Source: Piromyces finnis
Lineage: Eukaryota > Neocallimastigomycota > Neocallimastigomycetes > Neocallimastigales > Neocallimastigaceae
Length of the DNA: 64,000 bases
Assembly (NCBI GenBank): GCA_002104945.1
Contig: MCFH01000001.1
Location: 2,011,001-2,075,000, forward strand
Direction: 5' to 3'
Below the pieces are notes generated by a model. It was given only the letters and a program-made list of their open reading frames with translations, did not search any database and was not told where the DNA came from. This document shows, piece after piece, positions 29,928 to 39,431 of this stretch. Numbering within the stretch: position 1 is the stretch's first letter; the number at the start of each line of letters is the position of its first letter. A program made the position numbers and the translations under genes.

Positions 29928-32891
29928 ATTGCAGACGAGCTCAGTATTACCTCAGCAAATAATGTTATAAAGTCTTCATTTCATATTTCACAACAAATTT
30001 TTAATCTTCAAAAAATCAAAATGAAGTTGTATAAGAGATTTAAAAAAGAAAGAATTTATGATATAGATGAATTTATTAAAAGAATTAAAATCTACCGTAA
30101 GCTCATTGATTACATCCACAAAAGATGTAATGAATTTAGGAAACAAGAATATCTTCATTGGATTAAAACAGGATGTGAGTATATGAAGAGTCATAATCCT
30201 AAGAAGGCCTGGAAATGTATCAAGAAAACTGCAAAAATTGGAAAAGATTCTTTCTTTATTGCTCAACCAATTAAAAATAAAAATGGAGAATTAGTTGTTG
30301 CTACAGAAGAACAACTAGAAGTGTGGCATGATCATTTCGAAAACCTTGCATCAGATCCAAGTGGTGTAAGTCTTGATTTGGAGCATTGGTATGAAGAACC
30401 AATGAATAAACGTTTTTCACTTCCTATGCTTGATGAGTGGGATATCAACCAAGATATTAGTATTGATGAAGTCAAGTCAGCTATCCTCTCTACTCCAAAT
30501 TATAAAGCATCAGGTCCGGATGGTATTCCAATTGAATTTTACAAAGCATTAATTCCATCAAGTAATGATTCTAATAATGCTACAGATAATAATTCTTCCG
30601 GTAATACCACTTCAGATAATGATGCTCATGGTTTAAATTTTATTCTTAAATTATTCAATCGTATTTGGGATGGAGACTTCCCCAACTCATGGAATGAATC
30701 CAGTATTGTTTCTATTCCTAAGAAGGGAGATTTGACAGATTGTGATAACTATCGAGGTATATCACTTATCAATAATGGTATTAAGTTGATTTCCAAAATT
30801 GTCACAACTAGAATCTCAGAATATGGTCTAAAGAATAATTTCATTAGACCTGAACAATTTGGTTTTCGAAAAAAGGAAGAAAGTATTAGTCTTTTCATTT
30901 CAATCCAAGAAATATGCCGTAGACGTCAATTAGATAATAAAGAGACATATTTGGCCTTTTTAGATCTCAGGAAAGCATACGATTCAGTCCCAATCGGTAA
31001 TATTCTCCATAAATTAGATTGTTTAGGAATCCGAGGTAAGAGTTTACAATTCATCAAAAATTTATATTTAACATCTAAGGCTAATGTCAAATTAGATGGA
31101 CAATTCTCGAAATCTTTTGATGTGAAGAAAGGAGTCCGTCAAGGATGCCCTCTTTCTCCTATTCTCTTTAATCTCTTTATTAATGATATATTTAAAGAGT
31201 GCGAAGATCTAGGAGTCAGTTTAGGTGACACTCGATGCTGTGGTGGACTTTTTGCAGATGATATAGTTATTTATGCTCCAACAAGAGGATGCTTAAAAAA
31301 GATGCTAAGAAGAGTTAATGAATGGGCCTTGTATAATGAAATGGAATTTGGTATCCAGAAATGTTCAACGATGGTGATTCGTCCTGAATCAATAGAAAAT
31401 CAGAACAAGAGAGATCCAACATTTTACTTAGCAGGACAACCCATTCCAACTACTGATTGTTATACTTATCTTGGTGTTCCGTTTGATAAGAATCTGTCCC
31501 TTAAACCAATTATTAAAACTCTTAATAACAAAGTTTTGAAAGGACTCTTTTCAGTCAGTAAATTCTTAATAAATCCTAATATTCCTATTCCCTTCAAAAA
31601 GCTAGTACTTAACTCACAAGTGATTAGCAGAGTTTCATACTTTGCACCATTACTTGGATCCAACAAAGCCAGGTCTAGAATTGCTCAGAAGCATATTAAC
31701 AAAGGAATACGATGGATTGCCGGAGTTCATAAAGCTGTATCGTTTATATCTTTATACTCTATCTCAAAAGATTCGAATATTCCTCCATTGTCAGCCAAAT
31801 GTGCGTTAGCTCAGGTTAGATGTTTTAACAAATGGAAAAACTCGAATTGTATTATCTCACACCTTGTCAATTACATTCCTAAATTTAGAAAATACACATG
31901 GTGCAAATCAAGTAGGACACTTGATAAAAAACTAAAGAAGCATGGAGATATTAAAGCAGTTAAAAACTTTTATTGGAAAGATCTCAAAGGGAATTCAATC
32001 AAAGCGCAATATTATGATGATAATAAATTTATTGAAACTAAAGATTTTATTAAATTATGTTATGAGTACCCAGAGTTTGCCTATGGCTTCTACTGGCTAT
32101 TGAAAGCAAGAAGCGGATACAAGTTGGATGCTAGAGTTGCCAAAGCTGCTAAATTTGTTGATCCAGTTTGTCCTAACTACTGTCCATGTTGCAAGTGTGG
32201 AGATCAAAGTATTAAACATTGGTTATTAGATTGTCCAACATTTAGAGATATCCGTATTAAACATTATGATTCTATAGTCCATCTATTAAATTTTTTCAGT
32301 CAACGTAATTCCAATAGTCCTATCAATAATAATGAAAATGTTAATATCAGTAGAAATAGCAATAACAGTAATAGTAATAGTAATAATAGTAATAATAACA
32401 ATAGTAATAATAACAATAGTAGTAATAGTAATAATAACAATAGTAATAATAACAATAGTAGTAATAGAAATAATAATATTAGTAATGATAGCAATAGTGA
32501 TGATAATAATTCTAATTTAGATAGTAATTTAGTTGATGATAGTAATAGTTCTAATAATCCGGTGAATATTAATGTGTATGATTATTCTAGTGTGTGCAGT
32601 AAAATATTTAAATTCCTTCTTGGGGGAAGAAGTTTTAACAATATTAATTACAATTCAAGGGAATGGAAAGAACTTTGTAAGCGTCAGATTCAATCTGGTA
32701 CTAACGAAGGAACATCATTCTTGACGGTAACCGCGGAACTTCTAACCAAAATCATGCCTTTTGCTATTGGCCAGCAATGGTCAATGTTCAAAAGGTTTGA
32801 AGCAACATCCAAGAGCGTCAATGCTGAAGAAACAGTAAGACAGGCCAGGAGGGCCAGCGCAACCAATGGAGATCATAATTTTGTTCCATGA
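29928..32891 (+). CDS. LINE reverse transcriptase part, same frame after an internal stop
   Basis: The frame is open directly after the TAA at 29925-29927. The first ATG is at 30021, giving 956 residues if translation starts there. Numbered from that Met, RT motifs are KASGPDGIPIEFYKAL, SIPKKGDLTDCDNYRGISL, FLDLRKAYDSVP (motif A Asp315), GVRQGCPLSPILFNLFINDI, and GGLFADDIVIYA (catalytic D413, D414). YTYLGVPFD of the thumb follows. A Cys/His knuckle CPNYCPCCKCG...H...C spans C717-C738. An Asn/Ser tract of about 65 residues then precedes a conserved C-terminus. All catalytic residues are intact, so only the internal stop hints at inactivation. The product would copy its own RNA at nicked genomic DNA. 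Confidence 0.93.
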   Translation: MADELSITSANNVIKSSFHISQQIFNLQKIKMKLYKRFKKERIYDIDEFIKRIKIYRKLIDYIHKRCNEFRKQEYLHWIKTGCEYMKSHNPKKAWKCIKKTAKIGKDSFFIAQPIKNKNGELVVATEEQLEVWHDHFENLASDPSGVSLDLEHWYEEPMNKRFSLPMLDEWDINQDISIDEVKSAILSTPNYKASGPDGIPIEFYKALIPSSNDSNNATDNNSSGNTTSDNDAHGLNFILKLFNRIWDGDFPNSWNESSIVSIPKKGDLTDCDNYRGISLINNGIKLISKIVTTRISEYGLKNNFIRPEQFGFRKKEESISLFISIQEICRRRQLDNKETYLAFLDLRKAYDSVPIGNILHKLDCLGIRGKSLQFIKNLYLTSKANVKLDGQFSKSFDVKKGVRQGCPLSPILFNLFINDIFKECEDLGVSLGDTRCCGGLFADDIVIYAPTRGCLKKMLRRVNEWALYNEMEFGIQKCSTMVIRPESIENQNKRDPTFYLAGQPIPTTDCYTYLGVPFDKNLSLKPIIKTLNNKVLKGLFSVSKFLINPNIPIPFKKLVLNSQVISRVSYFAPLLGSNKARSRIAQKHINKGIRWIAGVHKAVSFISLYSISKDSNIPPLSAKCALAQVRCFNKWKNSNCIISHLVNYIPKFRKYTWCKSSRTLDKKLKKHGDIKAVKNFYWKDLKGNSIKAQYYDDNKFIETKDFIKLCYEYPEFAYGFYWLLKARSGYKLDARVAKAAKFVDPVCPNYCPCCKCGDQSIKHWLLDCPTFRDIRIKHYDSIVHLLNFFSQRNSNSPINNNENVNISRNSNNSNSNSNNSNNNNSNNNNSSNSNNNNSNNNNSSNRNNNISNDSNSDDNNSNLDSNLVDDSNSSNNPVNINVYDYSSVCSKIFKFLLGGRSFNNINYNSREWKELCKRQIQSGTNEGTSFLTVTAELLTKIMPFAIGQQWSMFKRFEATSKSVNAEETVRQARRASATNGDHNFVP
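32340..32540 (+). repeat. Asn/Ser-coding low-complexity tract in the LINE
   Basis: AAT/AGT/AAC triplet runs encode an Asn/Ser tract between the Cys/His knuckle and the C-terminal domain. Shadow frames here are Leu- or Ile/Val-rich and not genes. Confidence 0.85.
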
Positions 32892-32925
32892 CAAAATTTT
32901 GATCTTTGGCTCGGTGTCCCATTGG
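32863..32925 (+). other. Stem-loop spanning the LINE stop codon
   Basis: GATCATAATTTTGT (32871-32884) pairs with ACAAAATTTTGATC (32891-32904) with one mismatch, across a 6-nt loop. An outer stem CCAATGG (32863-32869) pairs with CCATTGG (32919-32925). The TGA stop (32889-32891) sits in the loop and at the start of the 3' arm. This is a candidate RT-recognition structure. Confidence 0.65.
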
Positions 32926-33127
32926 AAGTCAAATACAATTATTATACTTTAGTATGATAGTGGCTTTCTTACTTTAATTAAAATTACTAGAATACATTAT
33001 ACCCAATTTTATTCATTTGTGTTTATTTAAACATATTTTTTTTTATTTTTATTTTAATTTTAATTTTTTTACTACATGTATTATAATTTTAATTAAATTA
33101 ATAATAAAGTTTAAAATATTTGATGCC

Positions 33128-33161
<34 letters not shown>

Positions 33162-33166
<5 letters not shown>

Positions 33167-33174
33167 TTAAAATG
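33162..33174 (+). repeat. Target-site duplication, 3' copy
   Basis: It follows the 31-nt poly(A) tail directly and matches 27646-27658 over all 13 bases. The flanking bases then differ. Confidence 0.8.
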
Positions 33175-34366
33175 AAAAAGTTGTTCAACAGATAAATATT
33201 ATTTTTTTTAATAGCTTTTATTCTTTTAGGTATATCATGAATTTTAATTAATTTAGATTCCATAAACTTAAAAAAATATGAATTATAATTACATTATTGG
33301 AAACAAATTAAAAAGATGGCTTTAAAAAAAAAATTATCACCCCTCACACTCTATTGATTTCTTCCAGTTTATTCTTTTCTTTTTTTTTTTATAAATATAT
33401 AAAGTTTTATAAAAAGTTTTATATCTAGTAAATAGCGTAGATTATATAATTAATCCTTTCTAAAATATAATTTTATAGCATTATTTTATTTTTTATTATT
33501 AAAAAAATGAAATGAATTGATATTTATTATTTTTTTTTGTTTAATTATAATAGTGACTTTTCCATTTAACATTAGATTATAATAATATTCATTTGGTAAT
33601 AAAAAAAAAAAAAAACAATTCATAATGAAAAATAACTTTAATTCTTTAATAATAATTATGTTTTTCAAATTACTAAAGGTTAGGTTAAATAAAATCATAC
33701 CACATATAATAAAAAATTTAAGATTTTAATTTATTTATTTATTTATTTTTTTTAATAAATTTTAAAAAAAAAAGTAAAGGAAGAAATAATAATAATAAAT
33801 AGAAAAAAATAAAATTAAATATTAAATAATAAAGGATAGAATAAAAAAGGTAAAATATTGAATACAATAAAATCTCTAATATATCTTTCTTGTTATTATT
33901 ATTATATCGTAATTTGTTTTTTCATTACTAGGAAGTAGTTATTTAAAATATTAAAGCATTTCAAAATAAATTTCGAATTATGGACAAATAGTAAATGTAC
34001 CAATGATTTTATATTTAATGGACAATAATGGTTATTTTAGTAATAAATGTTGTTGTGAATAATAAAAATGGGTAGTCATGTAATTTTTGTTTGAAAAAAA
34101 TATATTATGTTATTATTATATATTTATAAAAGAAATGAATAAAGTCAAAGAATCAATGAAAATTTGGAGCATTTATAATAATTCCTATATATATACTTTT
34201 TTCATTTAAAAATTTATCAATTTCATTGAATTTAAATTTGGAATTACTTTAAAAAATAATATTACTTTCAATTATTATTACAATATCATTAACCATAATA
34301 TATGTTTATTGAAAAACTATTTTTTAGGGTAAAAAAAAAAAAAATAAAAAGATAAAAAAAAAAAAA
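33175..34366. other. AT-rich intergenic region
   Basis: Homopolymer-rich DNA between the LINE and PER1. No gene is recognised. The open minus-strand stretch at 33486-33698 is low-complexity and not supported. The A-rich run before 34367 is the PER1 leader. Confidence 0.65.
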
Positions 34367-35320
34367 ATGAAGAAATATTCTTTTATAGTACTATTGTTAA
34401 TTTCAATATTTATCTCTTCTGTAAAATCTTCTATTGGTGATAATGATAAAAGATTTAATGAATGTTTAGACTATTGTAAGGTCAATATATGTGAAAAGAA
34501 ACCACCAAAGCTTTCTTTACCATTACGTTTAACTTTTTGGTCATGTGAAGCAGAATGTAAATATCAATGTATGTTCAAAAATGTTTGGGAAAGAGAAGCC
34601 AATAATGAACCAGTTGTTCAATATTATGGAAAATGGCCATTCTATAGATTTTTAGGTATACAAGAACCAGCTTCAGTATTATTCTCCTTTTTCAATTTAT
34701 GTATGCATTATATTGGTTTAAAACGTATGAAGAAAGTAACTCCAAAAAGTTACTATTTACGTAAAGTTTATATTATGAATTCATTAATTGGTATATATTC
34801 TTGGATTGCATCAATGATATTTCATACTAGAGACACACCTGTTACCGAAAAAATGGATTATTTTGGAGCTAGTGCATCTATCATTTGTAATTGCTTTGTT
34901 ACAATAGTTCGTGTATTTAATATTCGTGAAATTAAAAAAATAAGAGCTGTCTTTGCCATTTTATTCCTTTATTATCTTGGTCATATTTCTTATCTTAGTT
35001 TTTGGATGTTTGATTACTCCTATAATATGTTTGCTTGTACTGTTTTCGGTATTTTACAATATTCAATTTGGTTATATTGGGCATACAAAAATAAGCGTCG
35101 TTCCTATACCAAACAAATTGTATTCACAGTACTTTTTACTTTCTGTGCTATGATGCTCGAACTTTTTGATTTCTCACCTTTCTTCTTTTCTATTGATGCT
35201 CATTCACTATGGCATTTATGTACTGCCTTTATTCTTAACATCTTTTATGCTTTCTATGTTAATGATGTTCGTTATGAAACTCGTAAAGGAAAAGAAATTG
35301 ACAGTTCCTATTACGATTAG
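34367..35320 (+). CDS. PER1: PER1/PGAP3 GPI-remodelling phospholipase (CREST superfamily)
   Basis: An intronless 317-residue protein. A signal peptide at about 1-21 is followed by SxGD and a Cys-rich lumenal domain (CLDYC, CEKKPP, WSCEAECKYQCM). QYYGKWPFYRFLGIQEPASV is the family hallmark. Seven hydrophobic segments follow. The CREST hydrolase residues are present: S149-x3-H153 (SMIFH), D164 (KMDYFGA) and H279-x3-H283 (HSLWH). In yeast Per1, and PGAP3 in animals, the enzyme acts in the ER or Golgi to remove the sn-2 acyl chain of GPI anchors before very long chains are added. Length and motifs are normal. The start is the only Met in an A-rich leader and is followed directly by the signal peptide. 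Confidence 0.97.
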   Translation: MKKYSFIVLLLISIFISSVKSSIGDNDKRFNECLDYCKVNICEKKPPKLSLPLRLTFWSCEAECKYQCMFKNVWEREANNEPVVQYYGKWPFYRFLGIQEPASVLFSFFNLCMHYIGLKRMKKVTPKSYYLRKVYIMNSLIGIYSWIASMIFHTRDTPVTEKMDYFGASASIICNCFVTIVRVFNIREIKKIRAVFAILFLYYLGHISYLSFWMFDYSYNMFACTVFGILQYSIWLYWAYKNKRRSYTKQIVFTVLFTFCAMMLELFDFSPFFFSIDAHSLWHLCTAFILNIFYAFYVNDVRYETRKGKEIDSSYYD

Positions 35321-38300
35321 ATATTGAAATCTATATCAATAGAAAATAATTTTATAAATAAAATTATAATATCAATCAATAGACTACTTTTTTTTTTATC
35401 CATTCAAGAAAAGAAAACAATAAATAATAATTTTTTTTTAAAAAAAAAATAGAAACTATAAAACAATCAATAGATAAATAAACAAATAAATATATTAACA
35501 AATGAATAAATAAATTACTGATTTATAATATCAGTTTATATTTATATAAAGGATATACACCACTAATAATATTTTTTATACCATTTAAATCTTTTTAGAA
35601 ACTGAAAAAAAAAAAAATTTAAAACATTTAAATAATAAATAAATAATAATAATATCAATAGCTATTAGTAAAAAAAAAAAAAATAAAAGTAAAATTATAA
35701 TTATAAAACATTAAAATATTGATGTTAATGATGTAATAACTTATTTTACAGTGTAAAAAGTATATTAAAAAAAAAAAAAACATAAAGTTATTATTTTTAT
35801 CATTTTTAAGAAAAGCATTAAGGATATAAAAATTTAATATATTTTTAGTTAACTAATAATGGGAAAAAAGAAATTTTAAAATAAAATAATGAAAATGGTT
35901 CAAGGTATTATTTATTTAATATGTTCTTTCTTGGTGGAACGCTAAGCTAATATGATGAAATAAAGTTATTTAAATGATCAAATTTATAGTTTATCGAGGT
36001 TTCATGATCCGTAGATAGAAAGTCTTGCGACTCTTCTTATTACTACAATCCTTATCATTAGTAGATTATTGAAGGTTTTTTTTTGATAGGTTTAGTAAAT
36101 AACACCTAATATAATCATGAGTATCGTACTCGTACCAATATGGTAAAAGAACATTCTAATGTTCCGTCCACAGGGTTCAATGGTGAAAATTCAATGAATG
36201 AAATTATAAATTTATAGGAGAATTTTAGTGAACTACCACACTATACTCTACCTACCCTACCTGATATTATTTCATTTCATATATTAGGAAGGGATAACTT
36301 TATAGTTTACATAGCTTATTCAACTATGATACGACTTTACATAATATATTTTATATTTACATTTTACATTTTCATTCTTAATCATACATATATACATATT
36401 ATTATTATTTTTTTAAATATATATTATCACCAAATACACATTTAATTAGATACTCTCTAAATTTATTTATTTTTTGTATATATATAATAGTTTTTTTTTT
36501 AAAAAAAAAAAATTAAAAATATACAGAAATAATACATTTTTGTTTTTCCTTATTTAATTATATTTATAATTATAAATTTTTATGTTTGAAATTTAATAAT
36601 AAAAGTGTATTTTTCCTTTTTTTTTTTTTTAATTAATGATAAATAAAGCCATCAACAAAATCATATGGTATAAAGGAGGAGGAGATATTCCATGTAGATG
36701 TAAAAATAGAAAAAATAAAAAATGAACAACAATCTTTTCTATCAAAAATTATAAATTATGGCTTAGAGATAGTATCCTAATATCAATTATAAAAATAGGA
36801 TTTGCCTAAAGATATTAAATGATATTATCATCACTATCTATTCAAGATTATCCATCCTTAAAATTTTTCATTCTATGTCATGGGCAAGCAATCTATACAA
36901 ACAACACACCTACACCCTACACAACACATCCATAAAGTGTGTAAATAAGATTTTTTTATATTTTTATTCTTTTTTTTTAAACTTCATAGTAAATAAAATT
37001 TATGCTTTTATCATATGATTAATTCTATTTGAATAAGGTTATTTTTATCAAGTTAAAAATAATTTCTATGTAAGACCACCACTACCTACTCTCACCACCT
37101 ACTATTAATACAAAAAAAATTTAAATGATGTATACTATGACAATTCATTATTTAATTCATAATTTTTTATTTTTTTTCTACATCAAATTTCTTTATTCAT
37201 ACCTTTTTGATTTATAAAGGTAACTTTTTTTTTTTTTTTTTAAAAAAGTTAATTATCCACCGCTTTATTATACCTTCATTTCCTTTTGTATTTTTATCAT
37301 TTTCCCTTTTTGATAAATTGTATGGTTTAAACTTTCTAGATACATTTTTTAAAGTAAAATGTATCATCTAAAGAATGATTGGTTAATATTCATTATAAAA
37401 TACAAGTAATATTTTCATAATGTATTTATTTTTATTTTCATTGGATAAAAATAAAAACAAAATTATAAATTCTTCATATATTAACAGTATATTTATTAAT
37501 ATACTAAACAATTTTATCAAATATTTTTTTTTATACGAATCATTTTCGAGTAAATCAATGCATATTTATAATATATTAATTATATATTAATGTAATAAAT
37601 CTTAAAATGGGAATCATCATATTAAATTATATTAAGGAGGTGATATATTATAATATAATATATTAATCATATATTAATATATTAATAAATAATGTATGTC
37701 TAAGTACATCCTAATTATTAAAGTGTATTTTAAAATAATTATTGACCAATAATATTCATTTAATTTACATTTTCTATAGTCTACCAAAGTGTTGTAGTCC
37801 TAGGGTCAATAGAAGGACAGAAAAAGATAAAATTTACAATGAATGGAAATAGAATTATTAAAAGAAAACTTCGTACATGAATAATAAAAAAAGCTAATTT
37901 TTTTTATTGAATAGAATTTATGGCGAAAATTATAGTAACAATGGGTTTAATTATAGTTTTTGACTTGCTCACAATTTTTTTTTTTAAAAGATAAAAAAGC
38001 ATAATAAATAATAAATAAATAATAAAAAATTAATATAACCCTAATAAATAATACAAAAATAAAAATAATAATAGATCAAACAAATAACAAATAATAAAAT
38101 AATAAAATAAATAAATAATATAAAATTGTATCATTAGTCGTATATTTATTATTATATCAAATTTATAATTATTAATTACTATTATTATATATAATTAATT
38201 ATATAATAGTTAAAAAAAAAAAAAATTTATTTATAATAATAAAATAAAATAGAAATAAAAAATATTAATAAAATCCTCTTTGAAAATAATAAAAAATTTT

Positions 38301-39431
38301 TTTCATATAACTGAAAAAAAAACTTCTTGTTTTAGATATAATAAATATTATTTATATATTTAAAGAAGTAAAAGAAAAAATAAAAAAAAATAAAAAAAAT
38401 TAAAAATAGAAAGAAAAAGAAATATAATTATTAATTAAGAAGAATATTTCTTTTATTTTTTTTATTTCTTTTTTAATTTGTAATTGTTATATATAGTATT
38501 TAATCTAAAATTCATATTTTTGTTATTTGTATAAATTATTTCATTAATTACTCAAGTATGTTTTTTTTTTAATATAATTACTTTTATTTTTTTTATTAAA
38601 TACTTTAAGATATTTTGATATTGTATAATATTTTAAATGTAGTAGTAAATGTCCATCTACATTATTAATTGGTGTTTAAATCAAATCCAAATAAATGAAT
38701 AATTTTACGAAGAAATCAATATTATTATTTAGATTCAATAAATCATTTGATACAATAAAAAGATAATGTATAACAAAAGTAAATAATAAACGGTGAAAAA
38801 AAAAGTATCAAATAAAAGAAATTATAAATCAATTAATATTTTAAATTCCTAAATTAATTCAAAATTGGCTTTTGGGAAGGCTTAAAAATTAAACAATTTT
38901 TAATTTTAGATGATAAACAAAAAACACTGTATAGAAATATTTTTAACAAAAAAATAATCAAAATAATCAGTATATAGAAATATTAACTTTACAAACTTTA
39001 AGAAAGATAAAAAAAAAGATTAAAAAAAAATAGAAAATAATTACTAAAATATAGCAAACAAAAACAAAAGATTATCGGTAAAAACTCCATATAATAAAAT
39101 AAATTATGATAGAAATATTAAAAAAGTAATAACTCAAATAGAAGAAAGCAACAAATATTTTACAATCAAGAATTAATTAAATTTTTTTTAAAAAACAAAA
39201 TTGATTAATATAAAATAAACAAATAGTCAAATGTTATAATCTTAAAATAAGATATTATTGTTTTAATTCATATAAAATTAAAAATTATGAAATTAAATCA
39301 GCCTTTTTTTAATAATGTAAAAGAAAAAAAAAACAATCGATATTAACATTAATAATTTATTATGATAATTATTTTAGGTTAAAATAGTAAATTTATAATA
39401 GAATTAAGATAAATAAATTAATAAAGAGAAA
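35321..39431. other. 4.1-kb intergenic region
   Basis: AT-rich, apart from a compositional island at about 35890-36345 and short C-rich words on the plus strand (CTACC-type at 36232-36265 and 37076-37105; ACACC-type near 36900-36945). No protein gene is supportable. The A-rich 38.7-39.4 kb part is probably the LARP1 upstream region. Confidence 0.6.
35890..36345. other. Higher-GC island with hairpins (possible ncRNA or element relic)
   Basis: About 450 bp of clearly mixed composition lie in an AT desert. Hairpins seen: AGTC-TTGC-GACT at 36021-36032, GAGTA-tcg-TACTC at 36119-36131, and GAACATT/AATGTTC at 36149-36164. The word GGTTCAATG at 36174 is only partly like a pol III B box. No long frame exists. 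I recognise no known RNA family. Confidence 0.4.

Larger units (their letters stand above)
27659..33161 (+). mobile_element. Non-LTR retrotransposon (APE-type LINE), near full length
   Basis: The element is bounded by a 13-bp direct repeat (ATATATTAAAATG) at 27646-27658 and 33162-33174. It ends in a 31-nt poly(A) tail at 33131-33161 and has visibly higher GC than its flanks. Layout: structured 5' UTR (27659-28349), an N-terminal region, apurinic-type endonuclease, reverse transcriptase, C-terminal Cys/His knuckle, and a 3' UTR (32892-33130). There is no LTR, RNase H or integrase. The endonuclease and RT parts lie in the same frame, separated by one TAA at 29925-29927. The clade cannot be set by eye; L1/Tad-like APE elements are closest in layout. 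An intact TSD and unbroken catalytic motifs argue for a young insertion. Confidence 0.95.

Noticed and set aside
32300-32520. Leu-rich (-) and Ile/Val-rich (+) frames
   Set aside because: Shadow frames of the Asn/Ser triplet tract in the LINE.
36139-36182. Possible tRNA-like A and B boxes (TGGTAAAAGAA, GGTTCAATG)
   Set aside because: Both boxes have mismatches at conserved ends, the spacing is short, and no cloverleaf can be drawn.
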